This document shows positions 22,344 to 30,604 of a DNA stretch of 36,094 nucleotides, one piece after another (the first letter of the stretch is position 1; each line of letters opens with the position of its first letter). The notes under the pieces are model-generated. The model made no database searches, was not told the origin of the DNA, and saw only the letters and a program-made list of their open reading frames with translations. The DNA is from CAZCCC01 sp964535715 (GTDB lineage Bacteria > Patescibacteriota > Patescibacteriia > Buchananbacterales > UBA6539), in assembly GCA_964535715.1 (NCBI GenBank), contig CAZHUO010000014.1, forward strand, positions 1-36,094, given 5' to 3'. A program made the translations under genes and the position numbers.

Positions 22344-22470
22344 ACTTTTTTAACCTTGAAAAAACCCCTAAAATCTGATAAGGTTAAATTATTAAATAAT
22401 AAAAAATTAAGAAAATAAAAAATCAAATATAGGCTTTCGCTTGATTTCTTGTTTTCTTGCTTTATTGACT

Positions 22471-23178
22471 ATGTCCGGACACAGCAAATGGGCAACAACC
22501 AAAAGAGCCAAAGGCGCAGTTGATGCTAAACGCGGCGCTGCTTTTACCAAACTGGCAAATAACATTACTGTTGCGGCAAAGCTTGGCGGAGGTGATCCCT
22601 CATCCAATTTCAAGCTTAGACTGGCAATTGATAAGGCCAGGGAAGCAAACATGCCAAAAGACAACATTGAACGGGCAACTAAAAGAGGCACCGGCGAGCT
22701 CGGCGGCGGTCCGATTGAAACCCTTAATTATGAAGGCTTTGGACCGGACGGCGTTGCCATTATTATTGAAGCGCTGACTGACAACCGAAACCGAACCAGC
22801 TCCGATATTAAACACATCCTGACAAAATATGGCGGAAATTTGGGCGGACCAGGCGCGGTTTCTTGGATTTTTGAGCCAAAAGGCGTCATCCGCACCGGTG
22901 AAATTACTGAAAAACAAGAACTGGAACTGATTGATTTGGGTGTTTTGGATTTGGTGCGCGAAGAAGGAGGCACAACAATTTATACCCAGCAAGCTGACCT
23001 GAATAAAATTAAAACTTGGCTTGATAATAATAATTTGACAGTTGACTACGCGGAAAATGACATGGTGCCAAAAGAAAAAAAGAAAATCTCACAAGAAGTT
23101 TTGGAAAAAATAGAAAAAATGGAAAATGAACTGGACAACAACGATGATGTCAGTAATTATTACACCAATGCCGAATAA
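22471..23178 (+). CDS. yebC: YebC/PmpR-TACO1 family protein
   Basis: A 235-aa protein of the YebC/TACO1 family, long annotated as transcriptional regulator and more recently linked to translation of difficult proline-rich stretches. The start is ATG 22471, giving the invariant MSGHSKWATTKRAKGAVDAKRGAAFTKL; a TTG 30 nt upstream would only add residues before this conserved start. Further family blocks: NMPKDNIERATKRGTGE, YEGFGPDGVAIIIEALTDNRNRT and GGNLGGPGAVSWIF. Normal length. It overlaps or abuts ruvC, a common arrangement in bacteria. Confidence 0.93.
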   Translation: MSGHSKWATTKRAKGAVDAKRGAAFTKLANNITVAAKLGGGDPSSNFKLRLAIDKAREANMPKDNIERATKRGTGELGGGPIETLNYEGFGPDGVAIIIEALTDNRNRTSSDIKHILTKYGGNLGGPGAVSWIFEPKGVIRTGEITEKQELELIDLGVLDLVREEGGTTIYTQQADLNKIKTWLDNNNLTVDYAENDMVPKEKKKISQEVLEKIEKMENELDNNDDVSNYYTNAE

Positions 23179-23182
23179 AAAA

Positions 23183-23695
23183 ATGGTTAGTAAAAAATCT
23201 ACAAGCTACAAGCTAAAAGCTAAAAGCTTAATAATCCTAGGCATCGACCCGGGGATTGCCGACATGGGCTTTGGTATAATTGAAAAAGACGGATCACGCC
23301 TGAAAATGATTGATTATGGCTCAATCAAAACCAAATCAAAGCTTACCGATGAAATCAGGCTGACCCAAATTAAAAACGAGCTGGATAAGCTCTTTGCTAA
23401 ATATCAGCCAAACCGCGTGGCAATTGAAAAGCTGTTTTTTTGCAATAACGCCAAAACCGCAATTGCCGTTGGCCAAGCCCGAGGCGTAGCCGTGCTTTGC
23501 GCGGGCCAAAACTGCCAGGTAATAAAAGAGTATACTCCCCTGCAAGTCAAGCAGGCGCTGACCGGTTATGGCAAGGCCGATAAAAAACAAATTCAGCAGA
23601 TGGTAAAAGTGGTTTTAGGCTTAAAACAAATTCCCAAGCCCGACGATGCGGCTGATGCTTTGGCAATTGCAGTTTGCTGTGCGAATTCTATTTAG
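23183..23695 (+). CDS. ruvC: Holliday junction resolvase RuvC
   Basis: A 170-aa RuvC, the nuclease that resolves Holliday junctions with RuvAB. The RNase H-like catalytic residues are present: Asp22 in LGIDPG, Glu82 in AIEKLFF, and Asp155 and Asp158 in KPDDAADALAIA. The N-terminus is 15-16 residues longer than usual because the 5' end consists of repeated CTACAAG/CTAAAAG units (23201-23229, encoding TSYKLKAKS). ATG 23183 (4 nt after the yebC stop) is preferred; ATG 23168 would overlap yebC. No ruvA or ruvB follows, unlike the common yebC-ruvC-ruvA-ruvB order. Confidence 0.92.
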   Translation: MVSKKSTSYKLKAKSLIILGIDPGIADMGFGIIEKDGSRLKMIDYGSIKTKSKLTDEIRLTQIKNELDKLFAKYQPNRVAIEKLFFCNNAKTAIAVGQARGVAVLCAGQNCQVIKEYTPLQVKQALTGYGKADKKQIQQMVKVVLGLKQIPKPDDAADALAIAVCCANSI

Positions 23696-23785
23696 GTTTT
23701 AGCTATTAGGCACTAGACGACTAGTGTCTTAATAATTAAAGACTTGCCCCCGTCAGCTCGACCGACGAAGCTAGACTATTCTTGT

Positions 23786-23854
23786 CATTCTGAGGCCATA
23801 GGCCGAAGAATCTCGAGATTCTTCGTCAGTCGCTTTTTCGACTTCCTCAGAATG
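23786..23854. repeat. Dispersed palindromic repeat unit
   Basis: The outer arms CATTCTGAGG (23786-23795) and CCTCAGAATG (23845-23854) are perfect complements. Inside is the perfect 20-bp palindrome 23805-23824 (GAAGAATCTC and its complement). Elements of this CATTCTGAG/GAAGAATCT type occur as intergenic repeats in several unrelated bacterial genomes, from general knowledge. It occupies the 410-bp gap between ruvC and the unknown protein at 24106. Confidence 0.65.
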
Positions 23855-23943
23855 GCATAAAGAGGTGTGAGTTTTATCAACTTCCCGGCCACTCAAAATG
23901 ACCGAAGCCTAATAATCAAAGCCAACCTCAATTCATAATAATG

Positions 23944-23987
23944 GCCGGGTTTTAAAGGCATTAAAAAACATAGCCTTTTGCCCGGTT
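23944..23987. repeat. Imperfect hairpin upstream of the 154-aa unknown gene
   Basis: GCCGGGTTTTAAAGGC is followed about 12 nt later by GCCTTTTGCCCGG, so the outer CCGG and inner GGC/GCC parts pair with mismatches in the A/T stretch. It may be a terminator remnant or part of a leader. The rest of 23696-24105 shows only AT-rich sequence. Confidence 0.4.
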
Positions 23988-24105
23988 ATTTGTTAAAATA
24001 TAACCAGGCTATATGCGCTATGTTGATGACTAAATGTTAATTATTTTTTTATAGAAGTCAACAACTGCGCCTAAAACATTAGGTGTAATAATACATAATA
24101 TTTTT

Positions 24106-24570
24106 ATGAAGGAAAAATCAAGGCCAGAAGGATTGTTTGTTAAAGACGGGGCTAATTTAGAAATGTTAAAACGATCTTTAGAATCAAAAGAAATTGACGT
24201 TGACATAATTCCAATTTTAGAAAAATTCTTTTCACTCCCGATTACTCCGCGTGAAAGCTGTTATGGGCACATGGAGACGGGTAAAGAACCATATTTAAGC
24301 TATGTTGATGATGAAGCTTTAAATGAGGATGATCTTGCCATTCAAAAAAGATTTAAAGAAAATGTTATTCAATTACAAACTAAAATAAATGCCAGGATCG
24401 ACAGAGAGGCTATAAATATAATTTTGGAAGAAATTGACCATAAAAAAGGACCGAAAGATTATACTCTGCAATTTGAAATAATTGATAAGGAAATTTTTCA
24501 AAAAAATGGCAAAGAATTATTAGAGATTATTTGGGATGAATTTTCTAAATATATTAGCGAGCTTAATTAA
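24106..24570 (+). CDS. Hypothetical cytoplasmic protein (154 aa)
   Basis: A soluble protein with no signal peptide or membrane helix; I do not recognise a family. A notable central stretch is FFSLPITPRESCYGHMETGKEPYLSYVDDEAL (about residues 45-76), containing a lone Cys-Tyr-Gly-His and several aromatic and acidic residues, as if forming an active or binding site. The second half is predicted helical and charged (QKRFKENVIQLQTKINARID) and ends with an amphipathic segment. It precedes the GH15 gene by 32 nt on the same strand, so it may belong to the glucan-metabolism operon. Base composition matches the neighbours. The function is unknown. Confidence 0.7.
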   Translation: MKEKSRPEGLFVKDGANLEMLKRSLESKEIDVDIIPILEKFFSLPITPRESCYGHMETGKEPYLSYVDDEALNEDDLAIQKRFKENVIQLQTKINARIDREAINIILEEIDHKKGPKDYTLQFEIIDKEIFQKNGKELLEIIWDEFSKYISELN

Positions 24571-24602
24571 ATAATATTAATGATTAATAAATAATTCAGA
24601 CC

Positions 24603-25676
24603 ATGAAAGATAAAATAAAAAAATTAATCAGCAAAAGCAAAGAGATAATCTTGGACAGCGTTTTGGACAATGGCGCAATAGTTGCGGCCAATCCCGATAA
24701 AAGCTACTACCCTAAAAGGGCTAAAGATTATCATTATGTCTGGCCAAGAGATGCCGCCTTTATTTGTTATGCGGCAAAACTTATTGGGATTAAAAATATT
24801 CAAGAGCCTTTTTTTGCCTGGCTGGAAGACCGGCCCGAAGATTTCAAAAAAGAAGGAAAATTATTTGCCAATTATTCGGTCAACGGACCGATAAAGATAA
24901 GGCAGTTTCAGCCTGATCAGGCCGGAACCATGCTTTGGGCAATTCATGAATTTTACAATGACAACCGCAAGGGAGCAGAAAGCCAAGAGAAGCTGATAAG
25001 AAGGCTGGCTGACGGCTTAAGTAATAACTGGAAAGAAAAATATTTTTTCAGCAATACTGTCGACTTGTGGGAAGAGGCAAATCGGAAAACTTCCACCCAA
25101 ATGGAAAATAACCACACTTATTCGCTGGCCGCCTGCGCCAGAGGCTTAATTTGCGCCGACCTGATGTTTGACTGCAAAAGCTGGAAAGAAGCATCAAAAC
25201 AAATGATTGAAAGAATTAATCAAGCCTATTTGGAAGATAAAAAAACATTTGTCAGAAATCACGGCAAAATAGACGATTTGAATATAGATGCCTCCCTACT
25301 TGGACTGGTTTGGCCCTTTGACATTATCAAAGCTGATGATAATAGGATGACAAACACTGTGAAAAAAATGGAAAAAAATATAGTTGAAAACGGCGGAGTT
25401 CACCGCTATCAATTTGATTATTACGATGGCGAGGGTTCCGCCCAGGAAGGATCTGGCGCCTGGCCGATTCTGAATTTTTGGATGTCAATTTACTGGTCAA
25501 TTAAAGGCAATAAAACAAAAGCAAAAAAATATTTTGACTGGGTGATTAAAAGAATTGAGCCCGACTGCCTGATTCCGGAACAAATTTTTGAAGATTCCCG
25601 CAAAGGAATAAAGCCATTGGTTTGGTCTCATGCCATGTTTATTATTGCCGCTTATTATTTAGGAGAATTAAAATAA
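24603..25676 (+). CDS. GH15 family glucoamylase-like glycoside hydrolase
   Basis: A 357-aa (alpha/alpha)6-barrel enzyme of the GH15 type, expected to release glucose from alpha-glucan ends. Motifs: YHYVWPRDAAF (43-53), QPDQAGTMLWAI, NTVDLWEE (151-158) with Glu157/158 as likely general acid, MENNHTYSLAA, AWPILNFW, LIPEQIFED (323-331) with Glu326 as likely general base, and PLVWSHAMFI near the end. It has only the catalytic domain; the N-terminal beta-domain of many bacterial GH15 proteins is absent, and so is a signal peptide, pointing to cytoplasmic action. Its TAA overlaps by one base the glycogen synthase ATG (TAATG). Confidence 0.87.
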   Translation: MKDKIKKLISKSKEIILDSVLDNGAIVAANPDKSYYPKRAKDYHYVWPRDAAFICYAAKLIGIKNIQEPFFAWLEDRPEDFKKEGKLFANYSVNGPIKIRQFQPDQAGTMLWAIHEFYNDNRKGAESQEKLIRRLADGLSNNWKEKYFFSNTVDLWEEANRKTSTQMENNHTYSLAACARGLICADLMFDCKSWKEASKQMIERINQAYLEDKKTFVRNHGKIDDLNIDASLLGLVWPFDIIKADDNRMTNTVKKMEKNIVENGGVHRYQFDYYDGEGSAQEGSGAWPILNFWMSIYWSIKGNKTKAKKYFDWVIKRIEPDCLIPEQIFEDSRKGIKPLVWSHAMFIIAAYYLGELK

Positions 25677-27169
25677 TGATAGGAAAAAAATTACAAATCG
25701 CCCATATTGCTTCAGAAGTCGAGCCATATTCAAAAACCGGCGGGCTGGCTGACGTCACCAGCTCTCTGCCGAAAGCGATAAAAAAAATCGGCCATAAAGT
25801 TATAGTCATTACCCCGCTTTATGATGAAATTATAGACAGCAAAAACTTTGAGCTGGTTGCTGAAAATGTTGAACTGGAATTAAGCAAAGATATAACAATG
25901 AAAATTAATTTTTGGAAAAGCGAACTTGAAAAAAACCTGCCTATATATTTTGTTGACAACAGCCAATACTTTGGCCGTAGAAAAACTCTATACGGCTCTG
26001 AACATGAAAATGCCAGATTTTTTCTTTTTGATTTAGCGGCTTTAAAATTATTGGAAATAATTAATTTTCAGCCCGACATTATCCATTGCCACGACTGGCA
26101 CAGCGGACTTGTTCCGTATTTCTTGAAACGCCGCTTCAATAAAGACGAATTTTTTAAAAAAACCGCAACTATATTCACTATTCATAACCTTTTATTTCAG
26201 TTTGGCCACAATTGGTGGAAAGTAAAGGGCAAATTAAGAGACGACGGAAATTCACGACTGCCTAAATTTGGTCACAGTCCGACAGTTGAAAGGATTAATT
26301 TTGCCAAGCGGGCAATTATTAATGCCGATATAATTAACGCCGTTTCTGAAAAATATGCCGAAGAAATATTAACTAAAAATTTCGGCCAAGACCTTCATCG
26401 AATACTGCTAAACCGAAAAGACAAACTTTTTGGAATAGTGAATGGTATAGATTATAAAGATTATAATCCGAAAACCGATCCCGGACTTGAAAAAAATTAC
26501 GATTTTAGTTCATTAAGCAACAAATTGGAAAACAAAAAACATATCCAAAAATACTTCGGGCTGCCGTTAAAAGAAAAAACACCCGTCTTGGGAATGGTGA
26601 CCAGAATTACCGAACAAAAGGGCTTTGATTTAGTTCTTAATATAATCGAAGACATATTAAAACTCGACATTCAATTTGTGATAATGGGTTCAGGGGATAA
26701 AACATATGAAAATTTCTTTCGAAAAATTCAAAAAAAACACCCCAAAAAAGTCGGAATTCATCTTGAATTTGATGCTTTTAAATCAACTTCGGTTTATGCC
26801 GGAACAGACATGTTTTTAATGCCTTCCCGTTTTGAACCGTGCGGATTGGGCCAGCTTATAAGCCTTCGTTATGGCTCAATTCCTATTGTCAGGGCAGTCG
26901 GCGGCCTAGCTGATACAATTACCGACTTTAACCCAAAAACAAAAAAAGGCAACGGTTTTATTTTTAGTTCCTATGACTCCAAAGCCCTGCTAATAGCAAT
27001 AGTTCGGGCAGTAGAAGCTTATAAATACCCGGATGTCTGGAATGAATTGGTTAAAAAAGGCATGCAACAGTCTTTTTCTTGGGAGATTCCGGCAAAAAAA
27101 TATCTTGCTTTATACCGCAAAGCAATCAAAAATAATATTAAAAATTTAAAAAATATCGGAAAAGAATAA
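25676..27169 (+). CDS. glgA: Glycogen synthase (GT5)
   Basis: A 497-aa GT-B glycosyltransferase that extends alpha-1,4-glucan from ADP- or UDP-glucose. The start ATG 25676 has AGGAG 11-15 nt upstream inside the GH15 gene. Motifs: EVEPYSKTGGLADV (14-26; the common form is KTGGLGDV), HCHDWHSG (137-144), IFTIHNLLFQ, FGIVNGID, TRITEQKGFD (309-318) and PSRFEPCGLGQ (383-393) with the catalytic-type Glu388. Length is typical. No glgC or glgB is visible nearby. Coupling to GH15 suggests that synthesis and degradation are regulated together. Confidence 0.92.
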   Translation: MIGKKLQIAHIASEVEPYSKTGGLADVTSSLPKAIKKIGHKVIVITPLYDEIIDSKNFELVAENVELELSKDITMKINFWKSELEKNLPIYFVDNSQYFGRRKTLYGSEHENARFFLFDLAALKLLEIINFQPDIIHCHDWHSGLVPYFLKRRFNKDEFFKKTATIFTIHNLLFQFGHNWWKVKGKLRDDGNSRLPKFGHSPTVERINFAKRAIINADIINAVSEKYAEEILTKNFGQDLHRILLNRKDKLFGIVNGIDYKDYNPKTDPGLEKNYDFSSLSNKLENKKHIQKYFGLPLKEKTPVLGMVTRITEQKGFDLVLNIIEDILKLDIQFVIMGSGDKTYENFFRKIQKKHPKKVGIHLEFDAFKSTSVYAGTDMFLMPSRFEPCGLGQLISLRYGSIPIVRAVGGLADTITDFNPKTKKGNGFIFSSYDSKALLIAIVRAVEAYKYPDVWNELVKKGMQQSFSWEIPAKKYLALYRKAIKNNIKNLKNIGKE

Positions 27170-27176
27170 ATTAAAT

Positions 27177-27240
27177 TAAGAATTAGGAATTAAGGAGCTA
27201 AAAATGGTTTTCTTGATTCTTAATTCTTAACTCTTAAGTT
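27177..27240. repeat. Imperfect inverted repeat before the GH57-kinase gene
   Basis: TTAAGAATTAGGAATTAAGGAG (split over 27177-27198) and CTTGATTCTTAATTCTTA (27212-27229) are imperfect complements. They form a long A/T hairpin with a loop around GCTAAAAATGG. It lies between glgA and the next gene. Low-complexity TTAAGAATT repeats like this are frequent between CPR genes, so it need not be a terminator. Confidence 0.45.
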
Positions 27241-27246
27241 CCAACT

Positions 27247-29481
27247 ATGATTAAATGGATAAATTTTTTACATATTTATCAGCCTCCATATCAAGAGCCG
27301 GAAATGGTACAAAAGATAAGCCGAGAAAGCTACTGGCAGCTTGTGGAAACACTAAAAAGGAATAATAAAGCTAAAATAACTTTAAATTTTTCCGGCTGTC
27401 TTTTGGAACACCTTTATAATATCGGCGAAGAGAATTTAATTGAAGAATTTAAACAACTTGCCGCAAACAAACAAATTGAACTGGTTGGTTCTGCCAGGTA
27501 TCATCCAATATTGCCTCTTTTGCCAAGTAATGAAATTAAAAGGCAGATTACTCTCAATGACCAGATTTTAAAGCAAGCTTTTGACGAATACTACCAACCA
27601 ACTGGATTCTTTTTGCCCGAAATGGCTTATAATTTCAAAGCGGCTAAAGTTATTAAAGAACTTGGCTATAAATGGATTATTATTGATGAAATTGCCTGCA
27701 AAGGCAGACTGGGACTTGTTGATTATAATAAAAAATACAAAATCAAAGGACTTGATTTAAATATTGTTTTTAGAAATCGCAGCTTATCAAATACTTTTGT
27801 ACCGCAAACAATTCTTGAATTCACCCAAAAAAGCAACCCTCCGACTTATTTAGTTTCTGCAACTGACGGAGAAATGTATGGCCATCATCATGATGATAAA
27901 AAAAATCTGTTTGAAGAAGCAATAAATAATCCACACATAATGATGCTTACGGTTTCTGAATATATAAAAGAGTTGTCCTCAAAACCGGAGCTAATAAGCC
28001 CGATGAGCTCTTCCTGGGAAACCACGACTCAGGAACTAAAGAGAAAAGTTTCTTTTGCCTTATGGCAAGATCCAAAAAATAAAATCCACCAAAATCTTTG
28101 GGAACTGCGAAAAATTGCCATCCGCTTAATTAATAAAAGCCGCGAACAAGGCATAAATTACGATTGGGCACGCCATCATCTTGACCGAGGGCTTTCCAGC
28201 TGCGCCTGGTGGTGGGCGGCAGAAAAAAAAATCGGCAGCTTTAATTTTTTAACCTGGAACCCCGATACCATCGAAAAAGGCTTAAGGGAAATAATCTCCA
28301 GCATTCGTTCCTTAAATAATGTTTCCCAAAAAACAAAGCTTTCCGCAGAAAAGTACTACCATCTTTTGATCAAAGAAATTTGGAAAAAACACTGGAAAAA
28401 ATACCATAAAATCGAAAATAATTCGAAAAAAATACCTTCGGAAATAAAAAAATCTTTATCGCTTTTCAACCAAAATTTTTTGATTTTACTTTTTGAAAAA
28501 AAATTGCCAAAAGATCTGCTTGGTGAAAATAAAATTGACTATATCGCAATAAAAATATTCAAGAAAAAAACCGGGCAAGTTTCTTTCTACCACATTGTAA
28601 ACCGCTATACTCTTTATTTCAAAAATAGCCAGACTAAACCAATAACTCTTTTCTGCAATGCAAATTCAAGAGAATCGCGCCAAGGAGCTTTTTTGGCATT
28701 AAGATATCTTTGGAAAAATAATTTTGCTAATGGCAATCTAAAATGTCCGCGTCCACTTTTCTATAATAAAAGGCTTAAGGCAATGTTTTATCTTCAAGGC
28801 AAAGGAGACAACCTTTACCAGTATATTATTAACCAAAAAAGCACTTTTGAAGAAATTAAGGACATTGTTGTTTTAACAAGCAAATGGCTTGCCAAATTAC
28901 ATTCATTGCCGACTTTAGGTCTTATAAATTTTAATTCCGTCCAAAGCAAGGTTTCAACCGTTCTACCCGGACCAAAAAATTTTTTGAAAGGTATCAGCGA
29001 AAAACACCAGCAATATCCCAAATATTATCAGCAAACAAAAGATCTCTTCGAAAAAATAAACGGCTTGGAAAAAAAGATCGGCAATAAGGAAAAATACATT
29101 ATCCATGGAGATTTCCATCCTGAAAATATTGTTTATAATAAAAAAAATAACGTCTTAACCGTTATTGACTATACCGACTGCTGTTTAGCTGATTTTATGA
29201 GGGACTTGGGAAATTTCTATCAGCAATTGGGTTATATGTCAAAAAAACATCTGCCCCAAAATAAAATTGAAGAACTGCAAAAATTATTTATTGATTCATA
29301 TCTGAAATTCCGGGAAATTAAGCTTAGCCCGGAAGATAAAAAAAGGTTTGAGCTATATAAAGCCTGGACCGCTTTGAGAAGCGCTATTTTCTTTTTAACC
29401 GTCACCACTTTTGACCGCCCCAGAGCCGACGCATTGTTTGAAGAGGTTAGATCATATTTAAAAAAACTCGAAAGCATATGA
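27247..29481 (+). CDS. GH57 glycoside hydrolase fused to an APH/maltokinase-like domain
   Basis: A 744-aa two-domain protein. Residues 1 to about 390 are GH57: HIYQPP (9-14) for the family HQP motif, VGSARYHPILPLL (80-92), FFLPEMAY (121-128) with nucleophile-type Glu125, and SATDGEMYGHHH (204-215) with Asp207 as likely acid/base. GH57 enzymes hydrolyse or rearrange alpha-glucans. Residues about 440-744 resemble aminoglycoside phosphotransferase-fold kinases: YIIHGDFHPENIVY (617-630, catalytic-loop Asp622 and Asn627) and VIDYTDC (639-645, metal-binding Asp641). The N-lobe is less convincing, with no clear ATP-binding lysine and Ala481 where a glutamate is expected. The kinase might phosphorylate maltose or another sugar released by the GH57 part, by analogy with TreS-maltokinase fusions. 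No signal peptide. Confidence 0.82.
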   Translation: MIKWINFLHIYQPPYQEPEMVQKISRESYWQLVETLKRNNKAKITLNFSGCLLEHLYNIGEENLIEEFKQLAANKQIELVGSARYHPILPLLPSNEIKRQITLNDQILKQAFDEYYQPTGFFLPEMAYNFKAAKVIKELGYKWIIIDEIACKGRLGLVDYNKKYKIKGLDLNIVFRNRSLSNTFVPQTILEFTQKSNPPTYLVSATDGEMYGHHHDDKKNLFEEAINNPHIMMLTVSEYIKELSSKPELISPMSSSWETTTQELKRKVSFALWQDPKNKIHQNLWELRKIAIRLINKSREQGINYDWARHHLDRGLSSCAWWWAAEKKIGSFNFLTWNPDTIEKGLREIISSIRSLNNVSQKTKLSAEKYYHLLIKEIWKKHWKKYHKIENNSKKIPSEIKKSLSLFNQNFLILLFEKKLPKDLLGENKIDYIAIKIFKKKTGQVSFYHIVNRYTLYFKNSQTKPITLFCNANSRESRQGAFLALRYLWKNNFANGNLKCPRPLFYNKRLKAMFYLQGKGDNLYQYIINQKSTFEEIKDIVVLTSKWLAKLHSLPTLGLINFNSVQSKVSTVLPGPKNFLKGISEKHQQYPKYYQQTKDLFEKINGLEKKIGNKEKYIIHGDFHPENIVYNKKNNVLTVIDYTDCCLADFMRDLGNFYQQLGYMSKKHLPQNKIEELQKLFIDSYLKFREIKLSPEDKKRFELYKAWTALRSAIFFLTVTTFDRPRADALFEEVRSYLKKLESI

Positions 29482-30500
29482 AAATAGCCCATATCCATGT
29501 TTGGGACAAAAAAAACAAGGGTGATGTCGGAATAGTTCAAGCCGCTTCGCAAATTATAAAAAAAAACCTACCCGGCGCAAAAATTCAAGACTTTCCGCTA
29601 ACAGTATTAAGAGACGGAAAAGACAAGGATTTAAAAAAAATTAATCTGGCAGATATTGTAGTAATCGGCGGCGGCGGCATTTATTACCGCTGGTTTTTGC
29701 CATTTAGCCTAAAAAACATTGAAAAAATCAAGCCGCCGATTGTCGTTTTCGGCGTCGGCTATATCAGGGAAATCGGCTCAAAAAAATTAAGCAAAAATGA
29801 CATAGAAAGCATCCGCGCCTTAAATAAAAAAGCGGCTTTGACTTCAGTCCGTGACTATTACACCAAAAAATTCTTAATTAAAGCCGGCGTGCCGGCAAAA
29901 AAAATTGATATCATCGGTGATCCGGCGATTTTTTTAAAAGAAGAAAAACCAAAAAAAATCGCCTTCAACAAAAAAATAAAAATCGGTTTTAACTTAAACT
30001 ACTCCGGCTGGCTTGGCTTTGGATTTTATGAAAAAGATATCTTAAGATCATATGAAGAAACCGCAAAATATTTTCAAAAAAATCATAATTCCGACATATA
30101 TTATCTTTATCACCATCCCGACGAAAAAAAAATCTGCCAAAAACTGAAAATTAAAAACATAAAATTAATTGACTATTCCGCTTCCCGGCAAAAATATATC
30201 TATGGCAAAATGGATTTGATCATCGGCATGATGCTTCATTCGGCTGTTATGTCTTTTGGCGCCGGCACGCCGGAGATAAATGTCGCCTATGATGTGCGGA
30301 ATAAAAGTTTTGCAAAATTCATCGGCTGTCTTGAACTTGTGATTAGCTCAAAAAAATTAAAAGGCCATACTTTATTAAATCTGGCCAAAATGGTTTTTAA
30401 AAATAGACAAAAATACCGTCAAAAATTTAAAAGCCGAAAGGAAACAATATGGAAAAATCAGCTTCTATTCTTGAACAAAATTAAAAAATTGAATTATTAA
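29478..30500 (+). CDS. Polysaccharide pyruvyl transferase-like protein
   Basis: A 340-aa protein of the polysaccharide pyruvyl transferase superfamily (CsaB/WcaK-like), enzymes adding ketal pyruvate from PEP to surface sugars. Signatures: NKGDVGI near residue 13, ADIVVIGGGGIYYRW (about 58-72), IVVFGVGYI, TSVRDYYTKKFL (about 121-132), IIGDPAIFL and the C-terminal MMLHSAVMSFGAGTPEINVAYDVRN. Its ATG overlaps the GH57-kinase TGA (ATGA), implying coupled translation. Its position in a glucan cluster is unusual, since this family normally acts on cell-wall polymers. A terminator follows at 30524. Confidence 0.82.
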   Translation: MKIAHIHVWDKKNKGDVGIVQAASQIIKKNLPGAKIQDFPLTVLRDGKDKDLKKINLADIVVIGGGGIYYRWFLPFSLKNIEKIKPPIVVFGVGYIREIGSKKLSKNDIESIRALNKKAALTSVRDYYTKKFLIKAGVPAKKIDIIGDPAIFLKEEKPKKIAFNKKIKIGFNLNYSGWLGFGFYEKDILRSYEETAKYFQKNHNSDIYYLYHHPDEKKICQKLKIKNIKLIDYSASRQKYIYGKMDLIIGMMLHSAVMSFGAGTPEINVAYDVRNKSFAKFIGCLELVISSKKLKGHTLLNLAKMVFKNRQKYRQKFKSRKETIWKNQLLFLNKIKKLNY

Positions 30501-30520
30501 AATTAAAATAAGATTCGATA

Positions 30521-30555
30521 GAAAACAGGGGAGGTTTATGCCTGCTCTGTTTTTA
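30521..30555 (+). terminator. Terminator of the glucan operon
   Basis: The 11-nt arms AACAGGGGAGG (30524-30534) and CCTGCTCTGTT (30541-30551) pair with one G-G mismatch and one wobble. TTTTT follows. It marks the end of the 24.1-30.5 kb unit. Confidence 0.75.
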
Positions 30556-30570
30556 AAATATAGATTAGTG

Positions 30571-30579
30571 TGGTAAAAT
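30571..30579 (+). promoter_or_regulatory. Extended -10 promoter of the GalT-like gene
   Basis: TGGTAAAAT (TAAAAT at 30574-30579 with TGn) lies 25 nt before the ATG at 30605, just after the preceding terminator. No -35 is evident. Confidence 0.5.
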
Positions 30580-30604
30580 TAAATCAAATTAATAATACAA
30601 AACT

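Noticed and set aside
25622..25675. Longer N-terminus for glycogen synthase
   Set aside because: The extra 18 codons overlap the GH15 gene. ATG 25676 has AGGAG upstream and gives the normal GlgA start.
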